A DNA stretch of 64,000 nt from Sphingobacteriaceae bacterium GW460-11-11-14-LB5 (GTDB lineage: Bacteria > Bacteroidota > Bacteroidia > Sphingobacteriales > Sphingobacteriaceae): contig CP021237.1 in assembly GCA_002151545.1 (NCBI GenBank), positions 1,240,001 through 1,304,000 of the forward strand. Reading direction: 5' to 3'. A program made the position numbers and the translations under genes. The notes beneath the pieces were generated by a model that did not search any database, had not been told where the DNA came from, and saw only the letters and a list, made by a program, of their open reading frames with translations. Positions 27,701-36,819 of the stretch are shown here, piece after piece. Every line of letters starts with the position of its first letter. The first letter of the stretch is position 1.

Positions 27701-27909
27701 TTGCCTATAGTATGGATCCGGCCCTTGCAAAACGGTTGTATCTCAAAGGAGTAACAGCATTTATATATGGCACGAATTTATTAACGTGGACCAACTATAA
27801 GGGTTATGATCCTGAATTTAGCACTTCTAACCCCTTAACCCCCGGCGATGATACAGGGAAATATCCCAAAAGAAGAGAACTTGGATTTGGTTTAAACATC
27901 AGTTTATAA
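24787..27909 (+). CDS. SusC/RagA-type TonB-dependent outer-membrane transporter (PUL 1)
   Basis: 1,040 residues. The signal peptide ends at about FNVSAQG. A carboxypeptidase-like regulatory domain follows (VSGTVKDRSGAGLPGVTVRVKDQ...GGVSTDNDGKF), then DEVVVIGFGG and the plug domain (LLNALQGKASGVTV, IQIRG-like QIRGVTTLNG, EILKDAASASIYGAQAANGVILITTKKG), and a 22-strand beta-barrel ending GLNISL. There is no STN domain, so it is unlikely to signal through FecR. It imports oligosaccharides together with the SusD partner 8 bp downstream. Substrate inferred only from the enzymes nearby. Confidence 0.96.
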   Translation: MKGRFTRFFPADLTLLKVAVFACMLTLTSIFNVSAQGQTKVSGTVKDRSGAGLPGVTVRVKDQTGGVSTDNDGKFTISVAPNAILQFNMIGYNTVERKVGGGAINIVLEDASNALDEVVVIGFGGKVKRSDLSSAVSSVSAKDIQERQPVDLLNALQGKASGVTVTTDGGPGGEGTVQIRGVTTLNGGAGPLYVVDGVITDNGRNINPLDIAGIEILKDAASASIYGAQAANGVILITTKKGIEGKPRVDVQYTHLFGKLAHKLPQSNSEEVRAFRRLQNGGLITAGSNTDSLNVSFNSDNDLQDLLLGNTGQRNQVNASLAGASKTFNYYSSVNYIDDKSIVINSFAKSLQTRLNISYQALPKLKYTSNFSLYYQTKNEIPIARTVNVIFDRPANSLIYYPDGALTSYIASKRNPVANAMYEINKTETYSAQINNQLDFDLTKHIKWTTLFNLAYENPQYTFFAPRYVSPNRNTNNGINELTKNFRYEAQTYFNYNQKFKDHTLSATLGANAIRRTQSVFHLEYLNSASEEIIVTLPAYLTGSKTYTTGTANTNQAIFARVNYDYKSRYFASAVYRNDGSSRFGPENKRGSFYSGSMAWRFSAEKFMDWSKSFLDDAKIRASYGRVGNDQIEDYGAITKVQFEGNYNGIGGAAYNTTIGNSLIKWETGIQKNLGLDLTFLKGRLNFTGELYEKESKDLLYQRQLVKETGFSTVIVNLGSIVNKGIEFTVSGTPISKKNFSWNIDANIYFERGTIKELAGGVPFIAGNKWYVQEGGKIGDFYGWKNLGVYQWNESNAYNDSWDKLTVVLGADNKPLYVNGKPQYTFNGQPYNGTVHNLYDPSGKLVGGDTEWANIKRDSLIDDGDRHVIGNAQPKFNIGFGNTFNYKRFSLNVLFNASIGGDIYNTLLYNANNPSNTGPGNPDVLYNSWQKPGDIAKYPYYPNRPSRGNLKANGNSAYLESRSFIRLASMRFAYSMDPALAKRLYLKGVTAFIYGTNLLTWTNYKGYDPEFSTSNPLTPGDDTGKYPKRRELGFGLNISL

Positions 27910-27917
27910 TAAGCAAC

Positions 27918-29477
27918 ATGAAAACAATAAAATATACCTGTATTTTTATGCTATTGCTCACTATGGGCAGTTGCAAAAAGTTTCTTACAGAAGCTCCTGT
28001 TTCGCAGGTGTCGAGCGATAAATTCTACAAATCAAAATATGATATTGATGCCGCAATGGCGGGCATGTATTCTGCTTTTCAGCTCACTATGGTGGGCGAA
28101 TCGCAGTTTAACGACCGCTACCACTATTGGGGCGAATTCAGGTCAGATAATTTCGACCGTTTTCTTTCTTATACCACTACCTACACAACAGAGATTGCAC
28201 TTAATGCCCTTACCACAGATAATCCCTATGCCGATTGGTCAAGGCTTTATACCGTGATTGCCAGGGCAAACAGCAACATTAAATATATACCAGGGGTGCC
28301 AGCTTTAGATAATAATGTTACCCAGGCAATTGTTAATGCAAACCTGGCGCAGTCTTATGCCATTAGGGCAATTTCTTATTTTTACCTGGTGAGGGTTTGG
28401 GGCGATGCGCCAGTTTGGTTAGAACCCTACGAGGATAGTCAGGTTGCAGCCGAGCGGGAACGGACTAAGGCAGCGCAGATTTTAGACGAAGTGATCATCA
28501 AGGATTTAAAAACAGCATACGATCTCACCGTTAAAAATCAGAATGCATCGGTCTACTATATGAATGAAGGTGCTATTTGTGCAGCCCTGGCAGATGCGTA
28601 TATGTGGAAAAAAGATTATACCAATGCTATCCTCTGGATCAATAACCTGTTTAAAGCCAGAAACCCTAAAGGCGCACTTTACACGGGTACATCTGATGCC
28701 AACCTGGAGCCAACAGCCAGCTGGAAAAGTATATTTACGGCCCCTGCAGCGAGCGTAGAAACCATATGGTCTATCCACTGGGATTTTGCCACAAACAGTT
28801 GTGCCTGCATGCAGATATCTTTTTCTCCTAATAACAGACAGATGCAACTTGATCCGCTTTTATACGCAAGTTACTTTTTGCCTCAAACCCAGCCTGTTCA
28901 TACCAACGATATCAGGCCTAAACAAACATTAGATGTGTATGCAGTTGCAAATCCTAGCCTTAACAACCGTGATCGTTTCCTGAAATTCTATCCAAGTCCT
29001 TCAAACCCGGTTGGTGCAATACCCACTACAGAATTAAACCTGTATTACAATCAGAATACAGCTGTTTACCTGCCAATGTACAGGTTATCTGATATTTATC
29101 TGCTCTACGCAGAAGCACTTAACGGAAACAATGATCTGCCAAATGCACTTAAATATTTAAATTTTGTGCGGAAAAGGGCCAATGTAGATCAGTATCTGGC
29201 AACCGATGTTAAGGTAAATGCTAAAGCTGCAATGGAAAATACAATTTTGGAGGAGCGTCAATATGAGCTCATCGGCGAAGGCAAACGCTGGTTTGATCTG
29301 GTAAGAACAAACAAAGTGAAAGAAATTATGGATCCCGTGTTAAAAGACCGTCAGCTTCGAAATGGTAATACTGACATAGTCGGTTTTACAGATGTGCGAC
29401 GTTCTTACTGGCCATTAAGCAGGGCTGTAATGAATTCCAATAAAAAACTGGTGCAGAACCCTGGTTACGGTGAGTAA
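27918..29477 (+). CDS. SusD/RagB-type surface glycan-binding lipoprotein (PUL 1)
   Basis: 519 residues. The signal peptide has a lipobox (LTMGSC-KKFL). SusD features are the N-terminal FLTEAPVSQVSSDKFYKSKYDIDAAMAGMYSAF, the TPR-like region with AIRAISYFYLVRVWGDAPVWLEP, and the C-terminal LPMYRLSDIYLLYAEALNG, LNFVRKRANVDQYL and EERQYELIGEGKRWFDLVRTNK. It caps the SusC transporter and captures oligosaccharides at the cell surface. It lies 8 bp after susC and 33 bp before the next lipoprotein gene. Confidence 0.96.
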   Translation: MKTIKYTCIFMLLLTMGSCKKFLTEAPVSQVSSDKFYKSKYDIDAAMAGMYSAFQLTMVGESQFNDRYHYWGEFRSDNFDRFLSYTTTYTTEIALNALTTDNPYADWSRLYTVIARANSNIKYIPGVPALDNNVTQAIVNANLAQSYAIRAISYFYLVRVWGDAPVWLEPYEDSQVAAERERTKAAQILDEVIIKDLKTAYDLTVKNQNASVYYMNEGAICAALADAYMWKKDYTNAILWINNLFKARNPKGALYTGTSDANLEPTASWKSIFTAPAASVETIWSIHWDFATNSCACMQISFSPNNRQMQLDPLLYASYFLPQTQPVHTNDIRPKQTLDVYAVANPSLNNRDRFLKFYPSPSNPVGAIPTTELNLYYNQNTAVYLPMYRLSDIYLLYAEALNGNNDLPNALKYLNFVRKRANVDQYLATDVKVNAKAAMENTILEERQYELIGEGKRWFDLVRTNKVKEIMDPVLKDRQLRNGNTDIVGFTDVRRSYWPLSRAVMNSNKKLVQNPGYGE

Positions 29478-29528
29478 TGATTAATTTTTTAAAATTACGC
29501 CTGACTAACGTTGCAGGCTTTTAATGAT

Positions 29529-30320
29529 ATGAAAATGAAAGTTTTTAAAAATAGAATATTGCCATCAATCTTATTGATTTTGATGGCGATTAGCCAAAGC
29601 GGCTGCGGAAAAATGTTTGGTTTGGACCGTCAGAAGGATTATGATTACGTGAAGAAAACGCTTGATCCCAACATCGGGGTATCGGCCCGTAAGTTTTTGG
29701 AAGACAGGGCAACTGGTACTGGTATGGCAACCGATGCAAATGATACCGTTTTTAAGTATATGAAACTCGGCCTGGAATATGCAGGCATAGACCTTGCAGA
29801 ATATGAAAAAAGTGATCGTACCTTCCTTTTCTTGCATAACCTTGGGGTAAGGGTATTACCTACAAAAGTAACCAATGGCGTAACAGTAACAACCAGTAAC
29901 ATACCAACAGCAGGTTTATGGTTCGATTTTCCTATTGTTACCGGCATTAATCCTACTACAGGCCTGCCAATAACGAAACCAGCTACCAAATGGAGTGATT
30001 ACCCCAAAGAAGATGTCAAAAATTATTTCTTATACCTGATTGGACAGGGCAAGTATAATTTCGATAATCTCAATGCCAATAATGTGCCTGTAAAATCAAT
30101 TCTGCCGGCAAATGCGGTATTATCCAAATCATCCATGTTGGGTTATGCCAACAACGGTAAGGGCTTTGACGAAAACGGGATCTTTTATCTAAAAATATTG
30201 AATAACAGCGACCAGGCGCCAATTGTGCATAACAACAGGACTAATGATCGAAGTGCAGGTTATGTAACCACCAATGGTATTGTCCACGTTTTTGGCGCAT
30301 CGCTGGCCCCCTCATTGTAA
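29529..30320 (+). CDS. PUL-associated lipoprotein, fasciclin-like, function unknown
   Basis: 263 residues from ATG 29,529 (a longer frame from 29,511 adds six). The signal peptide ends in a lipobox (ISQSGC-GKM). The mature protein has a Tyr/Asp-rich start (LDRQKDYDYVKKTL) and later RTFLFLHNLGVRVLP, YPKEDVKNYFLYLIGQGKYNFDNL and a C-terminal DRSAGYVTTNGIVHVFGASLAP. These resemble the FAS1 (fasciclin) end pattern in which a strand reads NGxVHV followed by a conserved last helix. Proteins in this position often act as additional surface glycan-binding proteins; that role is inferred from location. A hairpin follows the stop. Confidence 0.6.
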   Translation: MKMKVFKNRILPSILLILMAISQSGCGKMFGLDRQKDYDYVKKTLDPNIGVSARKFLEDRATGTGMATDANDTVFKYMKLGLEYAGIDLAEYEKSDRTFLFLHNLGVRVLPTKVTNGVTVTTSNIPTAGLWFDFPIVTGINPTTGLPITKPATKWSDYPKEDVKNYFLYLIGQGKYNFDNLNANNVPVKSILPANAVLSKSSMLGYANNGKGFDENGIFYLKILNNSDQAPIVHNNRTNDRSAGYVTTNGIVHVFGASLAPSL

Positions 30321-30328
30321 TTTTATCT

Positions 30329-30373
30329 AACAAACCGGGTATATATCAACTATGCCGGTTTGTTGTATTTTTA
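30329..30373 (+). terminator. Hairpin after the PUL 1 lipoprotein gene
   Basis: Perfect 10-bp stem AACAAACCGG / CCGGTTTGTT (30,329-30,338 and 30,355-30,364), followed by GTATTTTT. The poly-T tract is imperfect, so it may act as a partial terminator that sets susCD expression above the downstream enzymes. Confidence 0.55.
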
Positions 30374-30440
30374 CCTTAATCTTTAAAAGAATGTAGCCCC
30401 AGTTGAGTTCTAATTATTTGTATTTGCCCACAAAATCCTT

Positions 30441-32591
30441 ATGAAATTATTCAGATTGCCATTTTTTGCCTTGCTTCTTCTTCACCTGCATTTTGGTTTG
30501 AAAGCCCAGGAAATAGCTTGGACGCAAATAGAGCCCGGAGTGTGGAAAGGCGTATTTGGTGCTCCGGAAGCTTATGATCTTTTAAAAGTTTCGGGCGCTA
30601 AACCCAATCACGAATCATTAAGCAAATTAGGTCAGGCAACATTTCCTTTCTCTGAGCAGGCAATCAAAGCCCAGCTTAATGATGGCAAAACCTATTTAAG
30701 AATCCCGCTTGATAAAACTGAGCAGTTATATGGTTTTGGATTGAATTTTCAAACCATACATCAGCGGGGGAAGATTTTGGAACTGCACGTAGATCATTAC
30801 GGTGGAAAGGATAATGGCAGAACACATGCCCCGGTTCCTTTTTATGTTTCATCTAAGGGGTATGGTGTCTTTATCAATTCGGCAAGGTACCTTAAAGTAT
30901 GGGCCGGAACAGGTATGAGGAAAGACAGTAAAGATTTTCCGGTACCAAAAGATAGAAATGCTGACAAAAGCTGGTCATCCCGCAACAATGGAGATGAAGT
31001 GGAGATTTTAGTTCCAGCGGCAGGCGTAGAAATTTACGTCTTTGCAGGGCCTAAACCGTTGGATGCCGTTAAAAGATACAATTTATTTAACGGCGGTGGT
31101 TATTTGCCGCCACGGTGGGGCCTTGGTTTTACACAAAGGGTAATGACACGTTCAACTGCTGCGGATGTAGAAAAAGAAGTCAATAGCTTTGAAGAAAAGG
31201 GATATCCATTAGATTTTGTAGGCCTTGAACCTGGCTGGCAAAGTAAAGCTTACCCAGGAACTTTTTCGTGGGATAAAAATAGGTTCGCCGAACCTGCTGG
31301 TTTTGTAAAAAACATGCTGGACAAAGGGATCAGGTTAAATCTTTGGATTAACCCTTACGTTTCGCCAGATGCACCGTTTTATAAAGAAATCAGGCCCTTA
31401 ACCGCTTCACATACCGTTTGGTTGGGTGCTGTGCCAGATTTTAACTTGCCAAAAGCACGACAGCTTTTCTTTGGTCAATTGCAAAAAGACCAGGTAGCGA
31501 TTGGAGTAAGTGGATATAAAATTGATGAGGTCGACGGATATGATTATTATTTATGGCCAGATGTTGCCACTTTTCCTTCGGGTATCAGTGCTGAGCAAAT
31601 GCGCCAAACTTACGGGCTGCTAATGCAGCGCTACTCTGCTGATATCTTCAAAAACAGTAACAAACGCACCTATGGTTTGGTTAGGGCATCTAACGGCGGT
31701 GGAACTTCTTTTCCTTATGTAATTTATAACGATTATTATAACCATGAAGACTTTGTTACCGCCATTATTAATAGTGGTTATGCCGGCGTACTGTGGACAC
31801 CGGAGGTGAGGGCTTCTAAAACAGGAGAGGAGTGGTTGAGGAGGTTTCAATCCAATGTTTTCTCGCCTATGGCTATGATCAACGCCTGGGCAAGTGGTAC
31901 CAAACCCTGGACTTATCCTGATGTAGAAAAACAGGTGAAGGAGTATGCTTTATTAAGGATGAGGATGATGCCTTATTGGTATAGCGAATCTGCAAAATAC
32001 CATTTTGAAGGTATACCGCCTTTTAGGGGAATGAATTTAGAAGAAGGTTTTACACAGGAAGCAAAAATGGAAAAAAAAGCGAATGTTGATTTAGAAGAAA
32101 ACCCCTATGCAGAAGCTACTTCCAGGGAGATTAAGGATCAGTACATGGCAGGTGAATATTTACTTGTTGCACCAATGTTTACAGGTCAGACTGAGCGAAA
32201 AGTAATTTTACCAAAAGGCAGGTGGTATGATTTTTATACTGGTGTTTTTGTCGGCGATGGACAGGTTATCACCGTAACCCCAGGTTTAGATAAAATACCT
32301 GTTTATGTCAAAGATGGTGGAATAATCCCATTGATGCCGGCCTTACTCCACTCACCCAAATTAGGCGCGAAAGTAGATCTCGAAATTCGCCACTACGGCC
32401 AAAAAGCCAGTGAATATCATTTATATGATGATGATGGAGAAACTTTTGAATTTGAAAGAGGCGCGTTTACCTGGAGGAAAATTAAGGTAGAGCGACTTAA
32501 AAACGGCCAGTTAAAAGGAAGTATCTCTATGGCAGAGAAAGGAAAGCCAAATACCATTGGTAAAGTAAGTTTCACCTTTATGACCAGGTAA
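30441..32591 (+). CDS. Glycoside hydrolase family 31 (alpha-glucosidase/xylosidase superfamily)
   Basis: 716 residues with signal peptide (about 1-22). An N-terminal beta-sandwich is followed by the TIM barrel: LPPRWGLGFTQR, YPLDFVGLEPGWQSK, RLNLWINPYVSP, and the nucleophile motif GYKIDEVDGYD (D362). A proposed acid/base D431 sits in VIYNDYYNHEDF, then YAGVLWTPEVRAS. C-terminal beta-domains have LLVAPMFTGQTERKVILPKGRWYDFYTG. The usual W-x-G-D acid/base motif is replaced by YND, as in a subgroup of bacterial GH31; the substrate (alpha-glucosyl, xylosyl or galactosyl) cannot be decided. Part of the PUL 1 enzyme run. Confidence 0.9.
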   Translation: MKLFRLPFFALLLLHLHFGLKAQEIAWTQIEPGVWKGVFGAPEAYDLLKVSGAKPNHESLSKLGQATFPFSEQAIKAQLNDGKTYLRIPLDKTEQLYGFGLNFQTIHQRGKILELHVDHYGGKDNGRTHAPVPFYVSSKGYGVFINSARYLKVWAGTGMRKDSKDFPVPKDRNADKSWSSRNNGDEVEILVPAAGVEIYVFAGPKPLDAVKRYNLFNGGGYLPPRWGLGFTQRVMTRSTAADVEKEVNSFEEKGYPLDFVGLEPGWQSKAYPGTFSWDKNRFAEPAGFVKNMLDKGIRLNLWINPYVSPDAPFYKEIRPLTASHTVWLGAVPDFNLPKARQLFFGQLQKDQVAIGVSGYKIDEVDGYDYYLWPDVATFPSGISAEQMRQTYGLLMQRYSADIFKNSNKRTYGLVRASNGGGTSFPYVIYNDYYNHEDFVTAIINSGYAGVLWTPEVRASKTGEEWLRRFQSNVFSPMAMINAWASGTKPWTYPDVEKQVKEYALLRMRMMPYWYSESAKYHFEGIPPFRGMNLEEGFTQEAKMEKKANVDLEENPYAEATSREIKDQYMAGEYLLVAPMFTGQTERKVILPKGRWYDFYTGVFVGDGQVITVTPGLDKIPVYVKDGGIIPLMPALLHSPKLGAKVDLEIRHYGQKASEYHLYDDDGETFEFERGAFTWRKIKVERLKNGQLKGSISMAEKGKPNTIGKVSFTFMTR

Positions 32592-32687
32592 TATGAAATT
32601 GATAATCGAAATTTTCATTGCTTCCGGATCATATTTTAAAAGCGGGTTGATGAAACTCCCGGAAGTTCAATTAATCCCTATAAACCC

Positions 32688-33887
32688 ATGATGATGATCA
32701 AAATTAGATACCTTATTCCAGCAATTATTTTATTGTTCCTGCAAACCGCTGCTTTTGCGCAGGATATAAATGTTAAAAAAGCCTTTCAACAGGCTGCTGT
32801 CCAAACCCAATTGATGTTGCTGGAAATAAAAAAATCGAACGACCCAACTAAACCGGAACTAATTTCTCCACGAACATTAGATCATGGGGTACTTAAACTC
32901 GTTGCCAGCAGAGATTGGACAAGCGGGTTTTTTCCGGGTGTATTATGGTATCTGGATGAATATTATAAAACCGATCAATGGAAAACCCAAGCAAGAGCGT
33001 TTACTACACCTATAGAAAACGAAAAGAATAACGCTACTACCCACGATATGGGTTTTAAAGTTTTTTGTAGCGTAGGCAATGCATTCCGTTTAACGGGAAA
33101 TGCACACGATAAAGAGGTTATTATTGCAGCGGCAAAGACCTTGTCAACCCGATTTAACAATAAAACAGGGGTGATCCTATCCTGGGACCATAGCCGGGAT
33201 AAATGGGTAAACCCGGTAATTATCGATAACATGATGAACCTGGAACTGTTATTCGAAGCCACTAAATTAACAGGCGATTCATCCTTCCATAAAATTGCAG
33301 TAAGCCATGCCAATACTACCATGAAAAATCATTTTCGTGAAGATTTTAGCTCCTATCACGTGGTCGATTATGATCCTAAAACTGGCGGCGTAATTAAGAA
33401 AACTACTCATCAGGGCTATCGTAATTCATCTGCCTGGGCCCGCGGGCAGGCATGGGGCTTGTACGGTTATACCTTATGTTACCGGTACACTAAAAATCCC
33501 GCTTATCTAAAACAGGCAGAAAATATTGCAAAGTTTATCTTCACTCATCCGAATATGCCAAAAGATCTGGTGCCTTATTGGGATTTTGACGCGCCCCACA
33601 TTCCAAATGAACCAAGAGACGCATCAGCTGCAGCTGTTATTGCTTCCGGTTTGTATGAATTAAGCAGGTACAGCAAGAACAAAACGGATTATTATCAAAA
33701 GGCAAACCAGATTTTGAAAAGTTTAAGTACAACTTATGCTGCGCCAGCAGGAACTGCTAAAGGCTTTATTTTATTGCATAGTACAGGTTCAAAACCATCA
33801 GATAGTGAGGTTGATGTACCACTGAGTTATGCCGATTATTATTATTTAGAGGCGCTGCTGCGGTATAAAAACTATAAAAAGCAGTAG
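32688..33887 (+). CDS. Unsaturated glucuronyl hydrolase, GH88
   Basis: 399 residues with signal peptide (about 1-24, ending AFAQD). The alpha6/alpha6 barrel carries the GH88 catalytic Asp pair: D120 in TTHDMGF and D180 in IIDNMMNLELL. Their 60-residue spacing is the same as in characterised UGL (D88/D149) to within one residue. SRDWTSGFFPGVLWYLDEYY and RGQAWGLYGYTLCYRY complete the match. It removes delta-4,5-unsaturated uronic acid from the non-reducing end of oligosaccharides made by lyases acting on glycosaminoglycan-like chains. The PL6 lyase is the next gene, 34 bp downstream, so the two activities are paired. Confidence 0.93.
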   Translation: MMMIKIRYLIPAIILLFLQTAAFAQDINVKKAFQQAAVQTQLMLLEIKKSNDPTKPELISPRTLDHGVLKLVASRDWTSGFFPGVLWYLDEYYKTDQWKTQARAFTTPIENEKNNATTHDMGFKVFCSVGNAFRLTGNAHDKEVIIAAAKTLSTRFNNKTGVILSWDHSRDKWVNPVIIDNMMNLELLFEATKLTGDSSFHKIAVSHANTTMKNHFREDFSSYHVVDYDPKTGGVIKKTTHQGYRNSSAWARGQAWGLYGYTLCYRYTKNPAYLKQAENIAKFIFTHPNMPKDLVPYWDFDAPHIPNEPRDASAAAVIASGLYELSRYSKNKTDYYQKANQILKSLSTTYAAPAGTAKGFILLHSTGSKPSDSEVDVPLSYADYYYLEALLRYKNYKKQ

Positions 33888-33921
33888 GACGCTGATTTAC
33901 AGCATATAAATAACCAAATAT

Positions 33922-35262
33922 ATGAGACTGAATTTTTATTTAACAGGAATCCTGATAGTTTGTTCGATCTATGGATCTGCAAAAGATTATAAAATAAGCG
34001 CTGCAGCTGAGTTGACTGCTTTAAACCTGTTGCCAGGAGATAACGTCATTCTTAAAAATGGCGAATGGAAAAATCAACAACTGGTATTTAAAGGTAATGG
34101 TACACGCTCAAAGCCCATCACTTTTGTAGCAGAGACGGGCGGAAACGTGGTCTTTACAGGGACAGCTTCACTAAGAATTGAGGGAACCTGGTTAATTGCA
34201 GATGGAATGTCGTTTAAGGATGGTTTTACAAAAGGTGAAGATGTGATCACATTTTCCGAAAAATCTGCTAATTGCCGTTTAACAAATTCGTCGGTTATAG
34301 GTTATAATCCGCCTGATCAGGCTACGGAATATACATTTACCTCACTCTATGGCGATCACAACAGGGTAGATCATTGTTATTTTGAAGGTAAAACCAATCA
34401 GGCGCCCACCTTAGTCGTATGGCTTTCAGACCAGCCTAACTACCATCAGATAGACCATAATTATTTTGGTCCACGACCAGATATCGGCGGAAATGGGGGC
34501 GAAACCATCCGGATTGGCACAAGCACCTGGTCTATGTATGATTCATTCACAAAAGTTGATGCGAACATTTTCGCGCACTGCAATGGTGAGACTGAGATTG
34601 TTTCTGTTAAATCATGCAGGAATACCATATCTAATAATTTATTTTTCGAAAGCGTGGGTACTTTGACCTTGCGCCATGGCAATTACAATGAAGTGTCCGG
34701 GAATATTTTCATCGGAAACAAAATTGAAAATACTGGTGGTATCCGCGTAATCGGCGAACATCACAAAGTATACAATAATTATCTGCAAGGTTTAACCGGT
34801 ACCGGTTTGCGAGCTGCAATATCGGTAATGGATGGACTGCCGAATCCGATTTTGGTAAGCCATTGGCAGGTGAAATATGCAGATATTACGTCCAATACAA
34901 TTGTAGACTGCAAAGAGGCTTTTTCACTTGGTGCAGGCAAAAATGCTGACCGGATATTGCCTCCACAGAAAGTGGTGGTTACCAATAATCTGGTAAAAGC
35001 AGATACTCATCCGGTAAGCTGGGTTGATAAAAATGCTGATGTGATTTTTAACGGAAATGTGTTGGTTGCCACTTCAACTCCACTAAATCTTGATAAAGGT
35101 TTTAGTGTTAGCGATGCAAAATTCGAAAAACAGGAAGGTGTCTGGAACATAAAACAGCAAAAAGCCGGAGCAAGGGTAAATCATGACCAGCTTTCAATAC
35201 TAAAGGCAAAAAATATTGGCCCTAATTGGTTTAAACCAATACAAACAATGGTAGTTAAATAA
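33922..35262 (+). CDS. Polysaccharide lyase family 6 (chondroitinase B/alginate lyase type)
   Basis: 446 residues with signal peptide (about 1-20, ending GSAKD). Right-handed parallel beta-helix. The catalytic pair is visible: K230 in VSVKSCRN and R251 in LTLRHGNYN. The 21-residue gap equals that of chondroitinase B (K250/R271). The calcium-site region NGETEIV and IRVIGEHHKVYNNY are also present. PL6 members beta-eliminate dermatan sulfate or alginate (MG/GG blocks). Length is on the short side, one catalytic domain only. Together with GH88 upstream it suggests a uronic-acid polymer as substrate. ATG follows directly after an AACCAAATAT motif. Confidence 0.93.
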   Translation: MRLNFYLTGILIVCSIYGSAKDYKISAAAELTALNLLPGDNVILKNGEWKNQQLVFKGNGTRSKPITFVAETGGNVVFTGTASLRIEGTWLIADGMSFKDGFTKGEDVITFSEKSANCRLTNSSVIGYNPPDQATEYTFTSLYGDHNRVDHCYFEGKTNQAPTLVVWLSDQPNYHQIDHNYFGPRPDIGGNGGETIRIGTSTWSMYDSFTKVDANIFAHCNGETEIVSVKSCRNTISNNLFFESVGTLTLRHGNYNEVSGNIFIGNKIENTGGIRVIGEHHKVYNNYLQGLTGTGLRAAISVMDGLPNPILVSHWQVKYADITSNTIVDCKEAFSLGAGKNADRILPPQKVVVTNNLVKADTHPVSWVDKNADVIFNGNVLVATSTPLNLDKGFSVSDAKFEKQEGVWNIKQQKAGARVNHDQLSILKAKNIGPNWFKPIQTMVVK

Positions 35263-35339
35263 ACTAAATAATAATCAATTTTGGTGATCGTATGCTTAAA
35301 AAACAAAGGGTTATAATTTCAATTTCTTAATAAAATAAT

Positions 35340-36779
35340 ATGATGAAGAAACTTAGTTGTCTGCTTTTGATATTTACTTTTTCAGTTGCTATTGTAAAAT
35401 CTCAACAGCAGGTATCGCAAAACGACAAAATGGAATGGTGGCGGGAAGCCCGTTTTGGTATGTTCATCCATTTTGGGGTATATGCCCAGCTGGCAGGCGA
35501 ATATAACGGACACCAACAGGCCAGAGGTGGTGCAGAATGGATTATGAACAGGATGAAAGTACCGGTAGCAGAATATAAAGCAATAGCAGAAAAATTTAAT
35601 CCTGTAAAATTCGATGCCGATTTATGGGTTAAAATGGCCAAAGATGCTGGAATGAAGTATCTGATCATTACGGCCAAACACCACGATGGCTTTGCGCTGT
35701 TTGATTCGAAAGCAAGCGATTGGGACATTGTTGATGCCACACCCTACAAAAAGGATTTGTTAAAACCTCTTGCCGCTGCCTGTAAAAAATATGGCATCAG
35801 ATTAGGTTTTTATTACTCTCAGGCACAAGACTGGGGTAATGCTGGCGGTTCGGTAGCCAGAAAGTTAATGGCCGAAGGCTGGCCGAATCCCGATAGCACT
35901 AAAATTAACCGTTATACCCAGGAACATAAAGGACACTGGGATCCGGCGCAGGAAACATCGTCTTTTGCGCAATATATCGATCGGGTTGCTGTGCCTCAGG
36001 TAAAAGAGCTGATGACCAATTATGGTGATATTGCGGTATTGTGGTGGGATACCCCAACCAACATGACAGATGAGGCTGCCTTAAAGTTACAGGAGCAGTT
36101 AAAATTACAGCCCAACATCATTACAAACGATAGGTTAAAACGACCAAACTTCCCGGGAGATACCAAAACACCTGAACAGAAAATCCCAAATTTAAGCGAG
36201 CTGGACGGTAAAGACTGGGAAACCTGTATGACCATGAACGGTACATGGGGATTCAGGAATTCGGATACCAACTGGAAATCATCGGCTACTTTGATTCGTA
36301 ATTTGGTAGATATTGCTTCAAAAGGCGGGAACTATCTATTAAATGTCGGGCCAAAACCAGATGGGTCTTTCCCAGAGGCAAGTGTAGAACGGTTAAAAGA
36401 CCTGGGCGCCTGGATGAAGATATACAGTGAGGCAATATATGCTACACAAGCCAGTCCTATCCAGTCGCAAACCTGGGGTAGGGTAACCAGAAAGGATCTG
36501 GCTAACGGAAATACCACCTTGTATTTTTCTGTTTTCGAGTGGCCGGCAAACGGAGAACTGATGGTGAAAGGTATATCACGCGAGTTGATATCAGCCCGGT
36601 TACTGAACAATGGAGGTAAAGTAACCTGGAAAAAAGAAGCAGATCAGGTAACGCTAAAATTACCACCCGGTGCACCCAATCAGGTAGCCAGTGTGATCAA
36701 AGTAGAAGTAAAAGGCAAAATGCAGACCTGGCTTGAAGGATCTGGCAAGGAGAAAATGAAAACAGGAGCCATAGATTAG
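35340..36779 (+). CDS. Alpha-L-fucosidase, GH29
   Basis: 479 residues with signal peptide (about 1-20). Typical GH29 TIM barrel: KMEWWREARFGMFIHFGVYA, AEKFNPVKFDADLWVKMAKDAGMKYLIITAKHHDGFALFDSKASDWDIVD, LGFYYSQAQDWG. The nucleophile position is D237 in AVLWWDTPTNMT. NGTWGFR and KGGNYLLNVGPKPDG follow. It is a retaining exo-fucosidase of the periplasm. A C-terminal beta-sandwich is short. It acts with GH95 on fucosylated side chains; having both families argues for fucose in more than one linkage. Confidence 0.95.
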   Translation: MMKKLSCLLLIFTFSVAIVKSQQQVSQNDKMEWWREARFGMFIHFGVYAQLAGEYNGHQQARGGAEWIMNRMKVPVAEYKAIAEKFNPVKFDADLWVKMAKDAGMKYLIITAKHHDGFALFDSKASDWDIVDATPYKKDLLKPLAAACKKYGIRLGFYYSQAQDWGNAGGSVARKLMAEGWPNPDSTKINRYTQEHKGHWDPAQETSSFAQYIDRVAVPQVKELMTNYGDIAVLWWDTPTNMTDEAALKLQEQLKLQPNIITNDRLKRPNFPGDTKTPEQKIPNLSELDGKDWETCMTMNGTWGFRNSDTNWKSSATLIRNLVDIASKGGNYLLNVGPKPDGSFPEASVERLKDLGAWMKIYSEAIYATQASPIQSQTWGRVTRKDLANGNTTLYFSVFEWPANGELMVKGISRELISARLLNNGGKVTWKKEADQVTLKLPPGAPNQVASVIKVEVKGKMQTWLEGSGKEKMKTGAID

Positions 36780-36819
36780 GCAGGCTTTATAAGTCGTTTA
36801 GATTGGTTTACTAATCAAA